A DNA stretch of 64,000 bases from Curtobacterium sp. VKM Ac-1393 (GTDB lineage Bacteria > Actinomycetota > Actinomycetes > Actinomycetales > Microbacteriaceae): assembly GCF_015350995.1 (NCBI RefSeq), contig NZ_JADKRW010000006.1, forward strand, positions 248,001 through 312,000. Reading direction: 5' to 3'. A model generated the notes under the pieces. That model was not told the origin of the DNA, ran no database searches, and saw only the letters and a list, made by a program, of their open reading frames with translations. The translations under genes and the position numbers were made by a program. How positions within the stretch are numbered: the first letter of the stretch is position 1; each line of letters starts with the position of its first letter. Below, in pieces: positions 26,071 to 34,844 of the stretch.

Positions 26071-26499
26071 TCAGGCGCCCATGCCCGTCAGCAGCTCCGG
26101 GGCGACGAACACCACGATCACGATGAGGATGACCGGGTTGGCGAAGAAGGCGACGACGACCCCGACGGCGCCGTACCAGCGGCCGAGCGCACCGACGGCG
26201 GCGACGAAGCCGAGCACCGCGGCGATGAGGGTCAGGAACACGACGACGAAGCAGATCCCGAACGCGAACTCGGTGTCGCCGCCCATGAACACCGCGAACG
26301 CGCTGGCGTCCACCGCGGCGGAGACCACCGCGAGCCCGAGCGCGATCTTGCCGACGACCGGACTGCGACGCCGGCGCACCGCGCTCTGCCGGACGTCCAC
26401 GGTGCCCTGCTGCATGAGCCGGGCGAACTCGTCGGTGTCGCGGCCGGGGCGCTGCGATGCACGCTGCCGTGATGCAGGCTGCTGCGGTTCCCGCGCCAC
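26071..26499 (-). CDS. Hypothetical small membrane protein
   Basis: I do not recognise this 142-residue protein. A hydrophilic N-terminus with a basic RRRR patch precedes about four hydrophobic segments (about residues 47-65, 70-95, 97-112 and 115-135), resembling the DUF4190/actinobacterial small integral membrane proteins. GGGAGG lies 4 nt before the GTG at 26499. It is upstream of menB and divergent from menC, with no motif tying it to menaquinone synthesis. Confidence 0.6.
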   Translation of the reverse strand: MAREPQQPASRQRASQRPGRDTDEFARLMQQGTVDVRQSAVRRRRSPVVGKIALGLAVVSAAVDASAFAVFMGGDTEFAFGICFVVVFLTLIAAVLGFVAAVGALGRWYGAVGVVVAFFANPVILIVIVVFVAPELLTGMGA

Positions 26500-26632
26500 C
26501 GCGCCTCCCTCGTTCCGGGCCGATCGGCCCGGGTCGTGTCGTGTGCCGACCGAGGCCGACCGATGCATGCTAATGCCCGGCCCTGGCGGTCGCCTCCGAG
26601 GAACCGGCAGGCCCGCTGGATGCGGTGGGAGG

Positions 26633-27622
26633 ATGGCGGACGTGCTCCCCGACCTCGCCGAACTCACCGCCGACGCGCACGTGGTCGCCCTGCCCATGCG
26701 GGTGCGGTTCCGCGGCATCACCTTGCGCGAGGCGATGGTGCTGCGGGGCCCCTCCGGGTGGACCGAGTTCTCGCCCTTCGTCGAGTACGACGACACCGAG
26801 GCGGCCGCGTGGCTCCGTGGCGCGGTCGACTTCGGGTGGACCGCGCACGAGGCCGCCACGGACTCGGTCCCCGTGAACGCCACCGTGCCGGCGATCGCCC
26901 CGGACCAGGTCGAGGCACTGCTCGAGCGCTACCCCGGCTGCACCACCGCGAAGGTCAAGGTCGCCGAACCCGGCACGACCATCGACGACGACGTCGCCCG
27001 GGTCGCGGAGGTCCGACGGGTGATGGGTCCCACCGCCGCCGTCCGGGTGGACGCCAACGGCCTGTGGAGCGTCGACCAGGCCGCCGAGGCGCTCGAACGC
27101 CTCGCCCCGTTCGACCTGCAGTACGCCGAGCAGCCGTGCCGCACGGTGCCGGAGCTCGCGGAACTGCGGTCACGGATCGTCGGTCTCGGCGTCCGGATCG
27201 CGGCGGACGAGAGCGTGCGGAAGGCCGCGGACCCGCTCGCGGTCGCCCGGGCCGGCGCCGCCGACGTCCTGGTCGTCAAGGCGCAGCCGCTCGGCGGGGT
27301 CTCGGCCGCCCGTGCCGTCATCGCCGAGGCGGGACTGCCCTGCGTGGTCTCCAGCGCGCTGGACACCTCGGTGGGACTCGGGATGGGGGCGTTCCTGGCC
27401 GCGTCGGCGATGTCCCCGGGGTACGCCGCGGGGCTCGGGACGGCTGTGATGTTCACGTCCGACGTCACTGCGGATCCCCTGCTGCCGGTCGGTGGCCGGG
27501 TGCCGGTCCGCCGGGTGTCGGTGTCGTCGGAGCTGCTGGAGCGGAACGCCGCGTCGCCGGAGCGCACCGCGTGGTGGCGGGCGCGGCTCGAGCGGGTGCA
27601 CGCCCTGCTCGCCGCGTCGTAG
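26633..27622 (+). CDS. menC: o-succinylbenzoate synthase
   Basis: This 329-residue enolase-superfamily enzyme dehydrates SHCHC to o-succinylbenzoate. The catalytic lysine pair is in TAKVKVAEPG near 104-106, metal ligands are in RVDANGLW near 136, EQPC near 164 and AADES near 185, and a second lysine is in VVKAQPLGG near 211. The ATG at 26633 abuts GGGAGG, so the in-frame GTG at 26642, 9 nt from that site, may be the true start. It completes the menaquinone set on the opposite strand from menB and menE. Confidence 0.9.
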   Translation: MADVLPDLAELTADAHVVALPMRVRFRGITLREAMVLRGPSGWTEFSPFVEYDDTEAAAWLRGAVDFGWTAHEAATDSVPVNATVPAIAPDQVEALLERYPGCTTAKVKVAEPGTTIDDDVARVAEVRRVMGPTAAVRVDANGLWSVDQAAEALERLAPFDLQYAEQPCRTVPELAELRSRIVGLGVRIAADESVRKAADPLAVARAGAADVLVVKAQPLGGVSAARAVIAEAGLPCVVSSALDTSVGLGMGAFLAASAMSPGYAAGLGTAVMFTSDVTADPLLPVGGRVPVRRVSVSSELLERNAASPERTAWWRARLERVHALLAAS

Positions 27623-27657
27623 ACCCAGTCGGAAGACGCCGTCGTCTCCGCGGCGGT

Positions 27658-27747
27658 CGAGGTTCCACGACACACCGCTCACGTTCGCCGAGGTTCCACG
27701 ACACACCTCTCGCTCCCCTCCAGGTTCCGAGATTTCGGAACCTGGAG
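27658..27747. repeat. GGTTCC repeat family, locus 1
   Basis: CGAGGTTCCACGACACACC occurs twice, at 27658-27676 and 27689-27707. A hairpin with a perfect 13-bp stem and GATT loop follows at 27718-27747 (CAGGTTCCGA and TCGGAACCTG arms). Related sequences occur at 53577-53664 and 61163-61225. The block lies downstream of menC. Confidence 0.75.
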
Positions 27748-27804
27748 AGGCCGGAACGCCGGTTCGCGCGACCTCGACACGCGGCTCGAGACGCGCGCGA
27801 ACGA

Positions 27805-27848
27805 CGGACGGGAGGCACGGTGCCAGCTGGCACCGTGCCTCCCGTCCG
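27805..27848. repeat. GGGAGGC/GCCTCCC palindromic element, copy 2
   Basis: This is a perfect 44-bp palindrome centred between 27826 and 27827, with arms starting CGGACGGGAGGCACGG. The central 40 bp are identical to the copy at 50319-50358, and the left flank CGGCTCGAGAC is shared too. It lies in the convergent menC/ccsB gap. Confidence 0.9.
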
Positions 27849-27889
27849 GCCATGGTCGCGACCAGGGCCGCGTCAGCGACCCGACGCGC

Positions 27890-28915
27890 TCACAAGCCCG
27901 AGTAGCTGTGCAGGCCCTTGAAGAAGACGTTCACGACCGAGAAGTTGAACATCACGGCGGCGAAGCCGATCAGCGCCAGCCACGACGACCGCGCACCGCG
28001 CCAGCCACGGGTCGCCCGGGCGTGGATGTACCCGGCGTAGACGACCCAGATGATGAAGGTCCAGACCTCCTTGGTGTCCCACCCCCAGTACCGACCCCAG
28101 GCACGCTCGGCCCAGACGGCACCGGCGATGAGGGTGAACGTCCAGAGGACGAAGCCGACGAGCAGGACGCGGTAGGTCAGGACCTCGAGGCGGTCGGCGT
28201 CCGGCAGGGTCGCCATGAAGCGGAGCTTGCCCGACGCGGTCCGGCCCTGTCGGTAGGTCTGCACGAGCTGCGCCACCGCGAGCCCCGCACCGAGCGCGAA
28301 GAACCCGGTGCCGGCGATCGCCACGAAGACGTGGATGACGAGCCAGTAGGACTGCAGCGCGGGCTGCAGCGGGACGACGGGCACCCAGTAGTTCACGGTC
28401 GCGATGCCGAGCAGGATGATCGTCAGGCCGGTGATGAAGACGCCGAGGAACTTCAGGTTCTGCCAGAACTGCACGAGCAGGAAGATCAGCGTGATGAGCG
28501 CCGTGCCCGTCAGCGAGAACTCGAACATGTTGCCCCACGGCACACGGTCGGCCGCGATGCCGCGCAGGACGACCGAGGCGACGTGCAGCACCAGGGCGAG
28601 GATCGTCATGGCCATGCCGACGCGCTCGAACTTCGTGCTGCGACCGGACCCGCTGCCGTTCACCGGCGGTGCGGCGACCTGCTCGAGCACGACCGTGCCG
28701 CCACGGACGGTCGCGACCGTCTTCGCCTCGCGGGAGGCGCCTGCGGCGGCCGCGTCGTCGGAGTCGGCCCCGGCGTTCTTCGCGGCGGCGGTGACGTCAC
28801 CGGACCGCTTCGCCATGTCGAGCGCGAACGCGATGAACGCGATGACGTAGACCGCCATCGCGGAGTACGTCAGCACGACCGAGTAGGTCGCGAGGTTCGT
28901 GGTCATGTCGTTCAC
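27890..28915 (-). CDS. ccsB: Cytochrome c biogenesis protein CcsB/ResC (haem handling)
   Basis: This 341-residue membrane protein is the CcsA/ResC-type subunit of system II cytochrome c maturation, despite the CcsB name used in actinobacteria. About eight helices surround the tryptophan-rich haem motif WGRYWGWDTKE near residue 268, and conserved histidines (VLHVAS, VIHVFV, YIHARA) are in place. Its GTG overlaps the resB stop by 4 bp (GTGA), so it is the last gene of the operon. A variable hydrophilic loop spans about residues 36-95. Confidence 0.92.
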   Translation of the reverse strand: MNDMTTNLATYSVVLTYSAMAVYVIAFIAFALDMAKRSGDVTAAAKNAGADSDDAAAAGASREAKTVATVRGGTVVLEQVAAPPVNGSGSGRSTKFERVGMAMTILALVLHVASVVLRGIAADRVPWGNMFEFSLTGTALITLIFLLVQFWQNLKFLGVFITGLTIILLGIATVNYWVPVVPLQPALQSYWLVIHVFVAIAGTGFFALGAGLAVAQLVQTYRQGRTASGKLRFMATLPDADRLEVLTYRVLLVGFVLWTFTLIAGAVWAERAWGRYWGWDTKEVWTFIIWVVYAGYIHARATRGWRGARSSWLALIGFAAVMFNFSVVNVFFKGLHSYSGL

Positions 28916-30621
28916 TGGGGCATCCTAACTCCGAGGTCCGACGTGTGGCGCTGTGCGATGTCCGCGACGGCCCGTTCGAGGTTGGGGTCCTCACCGCGGG
29001 CGAGGCCCGCGTACTCCAAGTCGTACTCGCCGTGCTCTGCACCCTTGCGGGGCACGACCTTCACCCACACGCGTCGGCGCGGGACGAAGAGCGACGTGAG
29101 CAGGCCGAGGGTCGACAGCAGTGCGAACCCGGCGACCCATGCCTGCGAGGGGTCGTGGTGCACGTCGAGCGACACGTACCGCTTGACGCCGTCGAAGGTG
29201 ATCGACCCGGCGCCGTTCGGCAGCTTCTTGGTCTGCCCGGGCTTGAGCTCGACACTCGCCGTGTCCGACTGGCGGCCGGCGATCTGGTCGAGGCCCTTGG
29301 TGTCGAGCGTGTAGACGCTCTGCGGGACGCCGCTGTCGAGACCGAGGTCACCCGTGTAGACCTGCAGCGTCAGCAGCGGGTTCTGCGTGTCCGGGTAGGC
29401 GCTCGTGTACGCGCCGGTCGCGTTCTTCACCGCCGTCGGGTAGAAGAACCCGACCATGCCGAGCTGGTCCGGCACCGAGTCCGGCACCTTGATGACGCCG
29501 GTGGACGTGTAGTTGGCGTCCTCGGGCAGGAACGGCACGACGTCCTGGAACGCCACGTTGCCCTCGCCGTCGCGCACCGTGACGTTCATGGCGTACCCGT
29601 TGCCGAGCAGGTAGACGTTGGTGCCGCCGACGTGCAGCGGGTCGTTCACGCCGAGCCGGCTGGTCGTCGACTCGCCGCCCTTCTCCTTGCTCGTCACGGT
29701 CGCCGAGTAGTCGAGCGCCTGGCCGAGGGCGTCGAGGTTCTTCTCCTCGTACTTCGTGACGAACTTGTCGAGCGTCAGGTTGTAGCCCTTGAGGTCGGTC
29801 TGCTGGAACCACCGGCCCGGGTTGAACGAGTCGTAGGAACCGAGCACGTTCGAGAACGTCTGCCCCTCGACGAGCAGCCGCTGCCCGGTGAAGCCGAAGC
29901 CGCCGCCGACACCGACGGCCAGCAGGACGCCGACCAGGGCAGCGTGGAACACCAGGTTGCCGGTCTCGCGCAGGTAGCCGCGCTCCGCGCTCACCGAGTC
30001 TCCGAAGCGCTCGACGCGGTACCCGGAGCGCTTCAGGATGGCCATCGCACGCGTCACCGCGTGCTCGGTGGACGGGAGGCCCGTGGCCAGGTCGATCCCG
30101 GTGGTGCCGTCGATCATCGCGTCGGGCTGCACCGCCACGGTGCGGAATCCCGCGAGTCGCGTCAGGCGGACGGGGGTCCGGGGCGGACGGGTGCGGAGGG
30201 CCTGCCAGTGGTGCTTCGTGCGCGGCACGATGCAGCCGATCAGGGAGACGAAGAGCAGCAGGTAGATCGCCGAGAACCACACCGAGGTGTAGGTGTCGAA
30301 GACCTGGAGCTTGTCGAGGATCGGGTACAGCGTCGCGTGGTCGTTCTTGTACTGGACGACGCCGTTCGGGTCGGCGGTGCGCTGCGGCACGAGCGAGCCC
30401 GGGATCGCCGCGAGCGCGAGCAGCATGAGCAGGAACAGCGCCGTGCGCATGCTCGTCAGCTGCCGCCAGAAGAACCGGAGGGTGCCGACGAAGCCGAGCT
30501 TCGGCTGGTTGACCCCGGTGTCGCCGGGGCCGGAGCCGTCGACGTGGTCGGACGGTCGCTGCGGGTCCGACGCGGAGTCGGTACCCGTCGCTTCGGTGTC
30601 GGGATCAGACCGCGGGGACAA
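28912..30621 (-). CDS. resB: Cytochrome c biogenesis protein ResB
   Basis: This 569-residue protein is the second system II haem-lyase subunit. After a 45-residue Asp/Ser-rich tail come three N-terminal helices (about residues 58-78, 118-135, 225-245), a large extracytoplasmic domain and a last helix near 520. The arrangement and the WRQLTSMRTALFLLMLL start of helix 1 match ResB. The TTG at 30621 overlaps ccdA by 17 bp; no strong ribosome binding site marks it, so a slightly later start is possible. Confidence 0.9.
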   Translation of the reverse strand: MSPRSDPDTEATGTDSASDPQRPSDHVDGSGPGDTGVNQPKLGFVGTLRFFWRQLTSMRTALFLLMLLALAAIPGSLVPQRTADPNGVVQYKNDHATLYPILDKLQVFDTYTSVWFSAIYLLLFVSLIGCIVPRTKHHWQALRTRPPRTPVRLTRLAGFRTVAVQPDAMIDGTTGIDLATGLPSTEHAVTRAMAILKRSGYRVERFGDSVSAERGYLRETGNLVFHAALVGVLLAVGVGGGFGFTGQRLLVEGQTFSNVLGSYDSFNPGRWFQQTDLKGYNLTLDKFVTKYEEKNLDALGQALDYSATVTSKEKGGESTTSRLGVNDPLHVGGTNVYLLGNGYAMNVTVRDGEGNVAFQDVVPFLPEDANYTSTGVIKVPDSVPDQLGMVGFFYPTAVKNATGAYTSAYPDTQNPLLTLQVYTGDLGLDSGVPQSVYTLDTKGLDQIAGRQSDTASVELKPGQTKKLPNGAGSITFDGVKRYVSLDVHHDPSQAWVAGFALLSTLGLLTSLFVPRRRVWVKVVPRKGAEHGEYDLEYAGLARGEDPNLERAVADIAQRHTSDLGVRMPQ

Positions 30622-31345
30622 AGCTCTGGATCACCGCCCCGACGCTCGACATGACGGCCGACCAGATTCCGGTGACCATGAGCAGACCGATGACGATCAG
30701 GATCGCTCCTCCGATGATGTTGACGGTGCGCATGTGGCGCTTCACGGCACGGATCGCACCCGTCGCCCAACCGGCGCCGAGGGCGACGAGGACGAACGGG
30801 ATGCCGAGCCCGAGGCAGTACGCGACGCCGAGCCACATGCCCTGCCAGGCACTGCCCGACTGGACGCTGAGCAGGTTGATGGCGGCGAGCGTCGGGCCGA
30901 GGCACGGGGTCCATCCGAGGCCGAACACGATGCCGAGCAGTGGGGCACCGACGAGCCCGGTGGCGGGGGTCCAGCTCGGCTTGATCGTGCGCTGCATGAA
31001 CGTGAACCGGCCGACGAAGACCAGGCCCATCGCGATGACGACGACGCCGAGGACCTGGGTGATGAGGTCGCGCCACCGGACGAGCCAGAACCCGAGTGCC
31101 CCGAACACCGTCGTGTAGGCCACGAAGACCGCGGTGAACCCGAGGATGAACAGGAGCACCCCGAGCACGACCCGGCCCCGGCGCTGTCCGCCCTCGGCGA
31201 TGCCGCCGACGTACCCGAGGTAGCCGGGCACGAGCGGGAGCACGCACGGGGACAGGAACGACACGAGCCCGGCGAGCGCGGCCACGGGCAGCGCCACGGC
31301 CATCTGGCCGCTCAGGATCGCGTCGGCGAAGGGGTTGGAGGCCAC
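30605..31345 (-). CDS. ccdA: Cytochrome c biogenesis protein CcdA
   Basis: This 246-residue six-helix protein carries electrons across the membrane to the extracytoplasmic thioredoxin. The two cysteine motifs are FLSPCVLPLVPGYLGY near residue 34 and GWTPCLGPTL near 148, the pair that forms the transmembrane relay. Its GTG starts 3 nt after the thioredoxin-like gene. It works with the TlpA-like lipoprotein to keep apocytochrome cysteines reduced for haem attachment. Confidence 0.95.
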   Translation of the reverse strand: MASNPFADAILSGQMAVALPVAALAGLVSFLSPCVLPLVPGYLGYVGGIAEGGQRRGRVVLGVLLFILGFTAVFVAYTTVFGALGFWLVRWRDLITQVLGVVVIAMGLVFVGRFTFMQRTIKPSWTPATGLVGAPLLGIVFGLGWTPCLGPTLAAINLLSVQSGSAWQGMWLGVAYCLGLGIPFVLVALGAGWATGAIRAVKRHMRTVNIIGGAILIVIGLLMVTGIWSAVMSSVGAVIQSFVPAV

Positions 31346-31348
31346 GGG

Positions 31349-31987
31349 TCAGGAGGCCTTGCCGGCGTCGACTTCGTCGCTGATCAGGGTCTTCAGGATG
31401 CTCGTACCGTCGATCGCACCGAGCACCCGGGCGGCGACGCGGCCCTTCGTGTCGAGGACGATCGTGGCCGGCACGGCGTTCGGGGCGATCTGACCGGAGA
31501 GCGCGAGCTGCATGGTGCCGGTCTTCTGGTCGAGGACCGTCGGGTAGTCGACACCGAAGGTGCGCTCGAACGCGGCTGCCGTCGCGGCCTCGTCGCGGAC
31601 GTTCACGCCGATGAAGGCGACGTCGTCGGTGTCGGCGTAGGACGCGTGCACCTTGTTGAGGTACTTCGCCTCTGCACGGCACGGCGGGCAGCCGGCGTAC
31701 CAGAAGTTCAGGACGACGACCTTGCCCTTGAGCGCCTTCGACGAGACGGTGTCGCCGTCGGAGTCCTTCGCCTCGAAGTCGACTGCGTCGGACCGCTTGT
31801 CGGCGGAGACCTCGGTCACCGCGCCGTCGCCGGAGATGTAGTTCTGGGTGGTGCCGTTGCCGTACTGCTTCGCGAGCCCACCGCTGTCCGACGAGCACCC
31901 GGACAGGACGAGCGCCGCGGCCACCGCCGTCGCTGCGAGGACCGCGAACCGCTTTCGGGTGCCGCTCACACTGCTCGTGCCGTTCAC
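31349..31987 (-). CDS. TlpA/ResA-type thioredoxin-like lipoprotein
   Basis: This 212-residue protein has a lipoprotein signal with lipobox LSGC (Cys near residue 31) and a thioredoxin fold whose active site is WYAGCPPC near residue 100. It should be the extracytoplasmic thiol reductase (ResA/CcsX role) that reduces apocytochrome c haem-binding cysteines, receiving electrons from CcdA. Its GTG overlaps the stop of the phosphatase gene (GTGA), and ccdA follows 3 nt later. Confidence 0.9.
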   Translation of the reverse strand: MNGTSSVSGTRKRFAVLAATAVAAALVLSGCSSDSGGLAKQYGNGTTQNYISGDGAVTEVSADKRSDAVDFEAKDSDGDTVSSKALKGKVVVLNFWYAGCPPCRAEAKYLNKVHASYADTDDVAFIGVNVRDEAATAAAFERTFGVDYPTVLDQKTGTMQLALSGQIAPNAVPATIVLDTKGRVAARVLGAIDGTSILKTLISDEVDAGKAS

Positions 31988-32640
31988 ACTGCTCCTTCGT
32001 CAACCGCGGTCGCGCGCAGCTCCTGCGCGGGATCCGCGTACCCCACCTCGGTGAACCGACCGGTCGGCGTGGCGGGCACCCGCTCGACGGTGGTGATGCT
32101 CGACAGGTCGCAGCGGCGCTTCCGCGGGTCGTGCCAGAGCGACTCCCCCGCGAGCTTCCGGTGGACCATCCAGATCGGCAGCTGGTGGCTGACGAGGACG
32201 ACGTCGCCCTCGTCGACGCTCTCCCACGCCGTGGTCATCGCCGCCAGCATGCGGCCCGCGATCGACTCGTACGCCTCACCCCAGCTCGGCCGGAACGGGT
32301 TCGCGATCCAGGGCCACTCCGCCGGACGGCCGAGCGAGCGCTTCGTGAAGCCGGGAGGCTGGCCCTCGTACCGGTTCGTCGGTTCGATGATCCGCTCGTC
32401 CAGGGTGACGTCGAGCCCGTACGCGTTCGACCACGGCGCAGCCGACTCCTGTGTGCGCTGCAGCGGCGAGGCGACGATCCTGCGCACGTCGACGCCGGCG
32501 TCCTTCCACGCGGTCGCCGAGGCCAGGGCCATCCGCCCGCCGAGTTCACTCAGTCCGAACCCCGGCAGCCGCCCGTACAGGACGCGGTCCGGGTTGTGCA
32601 CCTCGCCGTGCCGGACGAGGTGGAGACGCGTGGCGGGCAT
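31984..32640 (-). CDS. Histidine phosphatase family protein
   Basis: This 218-residue protein belongs to the phosphoglycerate-mutase-like branch. The phosphohistidine motif LVRHGEVHNP is at residues 7-16 and the second catalytic histidine is in VSHQLPI near 154. It is the first gene of the cytochrome c maturation operon; the same placement is common in actinobacteria, but no mechanistic link is established. TACACT lies 7 nt before the ATG, so the whole operon likely starts from a leaderless message here. Confidence 0.88.
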   Translation of the reverse strand: MPATRLHLVRHGEVHNPDRVLYGRLPGFGLSELGGRMALASATAWKDAGVDVRRIVASPLQRTQESAAPWSNAYGLDVTLDERIIEPTNRYEGQPPGFTKRSLGRPAEWPWIANPFRPSWGEAYESIAGRMLAAMTTAWESVDEGDVVLVSHQLPIWMVHRKLAGESLWHDPRKRRCDLSSITTVERVPATPTGRFTEVGYADPAQELRATAVDEGAV

Positions 32641-32708
32641 GGGTTCCAGTGTAGGTCGCCCGTCGACGCTCACCGGCCCCTCAGCCGATTCACCGGATGC
32701 GGAAGCGC

Positions 32709-34199
32709 TCAGCCGAGCTCGCCCGTCAACCGCCCGTGGATCGCGACCGACCCGGTGTTCAGGCCCACGACCTCGACGGTGGATCCGTGCTTCGCGAACC
32801 GCTGCTCGACCCCGTCCAGAGCAGCGACCGTCGAGGCGTCGAAGACGTGGGCGTCCGACATGTCGATGACCACGTGCTCCGGGTCCTCGGCGTACGAGAA
32901 CCGGGTGACGAGGTCGTTCGACGACGCGAAGAACAGGGCACCGCGCACCCGGTACCGCACGGTGTGCTCGTCGACCGGTTCCCGCACCACGGTCACGACG
33001 TGGGCCGCTCGTCGCGCGAAGACGAGCGCCGCGACGACCACGCCGACGAGCACCCCGGTCGCGAGGTTCTCGGTGACGACGACGACCACGACGGTGATCA
33101 GCATGACGGCGGTCTCGCCGAGCGGCATCCGTCGCAGGGTGCGTGGACGGATGCTGTGCCAGTCGAAGGTCGCGACGCAGACCATGAGCATCACCGCGGT
33201 GAGGGCGGCCATCGGGATCTCGGCGACGACGTCGTGCAGCACGATCGTCAGGACCAGCACCGACGCCCCGGCGACGAAGGTCGAGATCCGGGTCCGGGCT
33301 CCCGCCGTCTTGACGTTGATCACCGTCTGGCCGATCATCGCGCAGCCACCCGTACCGCCGAAGAACGCCGAAGCGATGTTGGCGACGCCCTGCCCCCACG
33401 ACTCCCGCCACTTGCTCGAGCCGGTCTCCGTGATGGAGTCGACGAGCTGCGCGGTCAACAGGGTCTCGATGAGGCCGACGATCGCGACACCGAACGCGTA
33501 CGGCGCGATGATCTGGAGCGTGTCGAAGGAGAACGGCGTGACGATGCCGGTGAACCCGGGCAGCGCAGTGGGCAGGTCACCCTCGTCGCCGACCGTCGGG
33601 ACGACGACGCTGAAGAGCATCGTGATGCCGGTGATCACGACGACCGCGATGAGCGGCGCCGGGACCGCCTTCGTCAGGAACGGGAACCCGACGATGATCG
33701 CGATGCCGAGCGCGGTCAGCGGCCAGACGACGAACGGGACGTCGTCACCGAGCAGGTTCGGCAGCTGTGCGGTGAAGATGAGGATCGCCAGCGCGTTGAC
33801 GAACGCGACGTTGACGCTGCGCGGGATGAAGCGCATCAGGCGCGCGACCCCGAGGAAGCCGAGGACGAGCTGGAAGACGCCGCCGAGCACGATCGCGGGC
33901 ACGAGGTACTCGATGCCGTGTTCACGGACGAGCGGCGCGATGACGAGCGCCACCGACCCGGCCGCGGCGGACACCATCGCCGGGCGGCCGCCGACGATCG
34001 AGATCACGATCGCGATGATGACGCTCGAGAAGAGGCCGACCGCCGGGTCGACGCCGGCGACGACGGAGAACGAGATCGCCTCGGGGATGAGGGCGAGCGC
34101 GGTGACGACACCGGCGAGGACCTCACGGGTCAGCATGCGGGGCGAACGGAGGGCGGTGAGGACGCTCGGGGCCGCCGGCGCGTGTGTGATCACGGACAT
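32709..34199 (-). CDS. SulP family inorganic anion transporter with STAS domain
   Basis: This 496-residue protein has the SLC26/SulP fold: about eleven to fourteen helices, the conserved LIPEAISFSVVAGVDPAVGLFSS near residue 38, and a C-terminal STAS domain (about 400-490, with VVIDMSDAHVFDAS). Substrates in the family include sulfate, bicarbonate and other anions; this sequence does not decide between them. The ATG at 34199 lies exactly 9 nt from a perfect palindrome shared with the divergent merR gene, and a TAGAGT -10 box in that palindrome implies a leaderless message. Confidence 0.88.
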   Translation of the reverse strand: MSVITHAPAAPSVLTALRSPRMLTREVLAGVVTALALIPEAISFSVVAGVDPAVGLFSSVIIAIVISIVGGRPAMVSAAAGSVALVIAPLVREHGIEYLVPAIVLGGVFQLVLGFLGVARLMRFIPRSVNVAFVNALAILIFTAQLPNLLGDDVPFVVWPLTALGIAIIVGFPFLTKAVPAPLIAVVVITGITMLFSVVVPTVGDEGDLPTALPGFTGIVTPFSFDTLQIIAPYAFGVAIVGLIETLLTAQLVDSITETGSSKWRESWGQGVANIASAFFGGTGGCAMIGQTVINVKTAGARTRISTFVAGASVLVLTIVLHDVVAEIPMAALTAVMLMVCVATFDWHSIRPRTLRRMPLGETAVMLITVVVVVVTENLATGVLVGVVVAALVFARRAAHVVTVVREPVDEHTVRYRVRGALFFASSNDLVTRFSYAEDPEHVVIDMSDAHVFDASTVAALDGVEQRFAKHGSTVEVVGLNTGSVAIHGRLTGELG

Positions 34200-34207
34200 C
34201 GATCGGA

Positions 34208-34233
34208 ACTCTACCCTCACGTGAGGGTAGAGT
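34208..34233. promoter_or_regulatory. Perfect 26-bp palindromic operator between sulP and merR genes
   Basis: ACTCTACCCTCAC and its exact complement form a 26-bp palindrome centred at 34220/34221. Each half contains TAGAGT reading outward, a -10 box 8 nt from a start codon (merR GTG 34242, sulP ATG 34199). Both start codons are equidistant from the centre. The CCTCACGTGAGG core resembles MerR-family operators. One site therefore probably controls both leaderless transcripts. Confidence 0.75.
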
Positions 34234-34241
34234 CGTGCACC

Positions 34242-34643
34242 GTGAGCACCAGCGACGTCCCGGACACGATGCACATCGGCGAGCTTGCGGACCGCGCCGG
34301 GATGTCCTTGCGGACGATCCGCCACTACGACGAGGTCGGGCTCCTCGTGCCGAGCGGCCGCACGACCGGCGGGTTCCGGGTCTACACCGCGCAGGACCTG
34401 GAACGACTCCTGGTGATCCGCCGGATGAAGCCGCTCGGGTTCACGCTCGACGAGATGGCGGAGCTGCTGCGCGTCGTCGCTGCGCTCGCGGCGAAGGACC
34501 CCGACGACGAGCCCGCGCTGGCTGCACGCCTCGACGAGTACCTCGACGACGCCCGGGCCCGGCACGCCAAGCTCGTCGAACGGGCCGGCATGGCCGAGGA
34601 GTTCATCGGGACCCTGGGGTCACTCCGCGCTTCGCTCCCCTGA
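34242..34643 (+). CDS. MerR family transcriptional regulator
   Basis: This 133-residue protein has the MerR winged helix at residues 7-75 (MHIGELADRAGMSLRTIRHY, then GLLVPSGRTTGGFRVY) and a C-terminal coiled coil. The C-terminus has no cysteines, so metal sensing of the MerR/CueR type is unlikely. It is divergent from the SulP transporter through a shared palindrome, which suggests autoregulation and control of that transporter by an unknown signal. Its 3' end overlaps the convergent small gene by 24 bp. Confidence 0.88.
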   Translation: MSTSDVPDTMHIGELADRAGMSLRTIRHYDEVGLLVPSGRTTGGFRVYTAQDLERLLVIRRMKPLGFTLDEMAELLRVVAALAAKDPDDEPALAARLDEYLDDARARHAKLVERAGMAEEFIGTLGSLRASLP

Positions 34644-34844
34644 ACGCTCGTACCGCGCGAGCCATCGCCGTTCAGCCTCGGCAGCTTGTTCAGGGGAGTA
34701 CTCCAAACGCGCTTCCACCCGCTCGAACATCGCGATCAGCTTCCGCGCCTTCCGCTTCGGGTAGGCATCGAGGATGACCTGGTTGAGCCGGACCTGAGCA
34801 CGCCGGCGTTCTTCACCGGTCTTGTGCATGAACATCCGTTGCAT
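34620..34844 (-). CDS. Small hypothetical basic protein
   Basis: I do not recognise this 74-residue protein. It is highly charged and helical, rich in Arg, Glu and Lys (KRKARKLIAMFERVEARLEY), with no membrane segment. AGAGGAA lies 4 nt before the ATG at 34844, a clear ribosome binding site that decides this start. It overlaps the upstream small membrane protein gene by 32 bp in another frame, suggesting translational coupling of a two-gene unit. Confidence 0.55.
   Translation of the reverse strand: MQRMFMHKTGEERRRAQVRLNQVILDAYPKRKARKLIAMFERVEARLEYSPEQAAEAERRWLARYERSGERSAE

Noticed and set aside
24782..26632. Plus-strand frame upstream of menC suggesting a fused protein
   Set aside because: It is antisense to menE and menB; GGGAGG next to 26633 marks the true start of menC.
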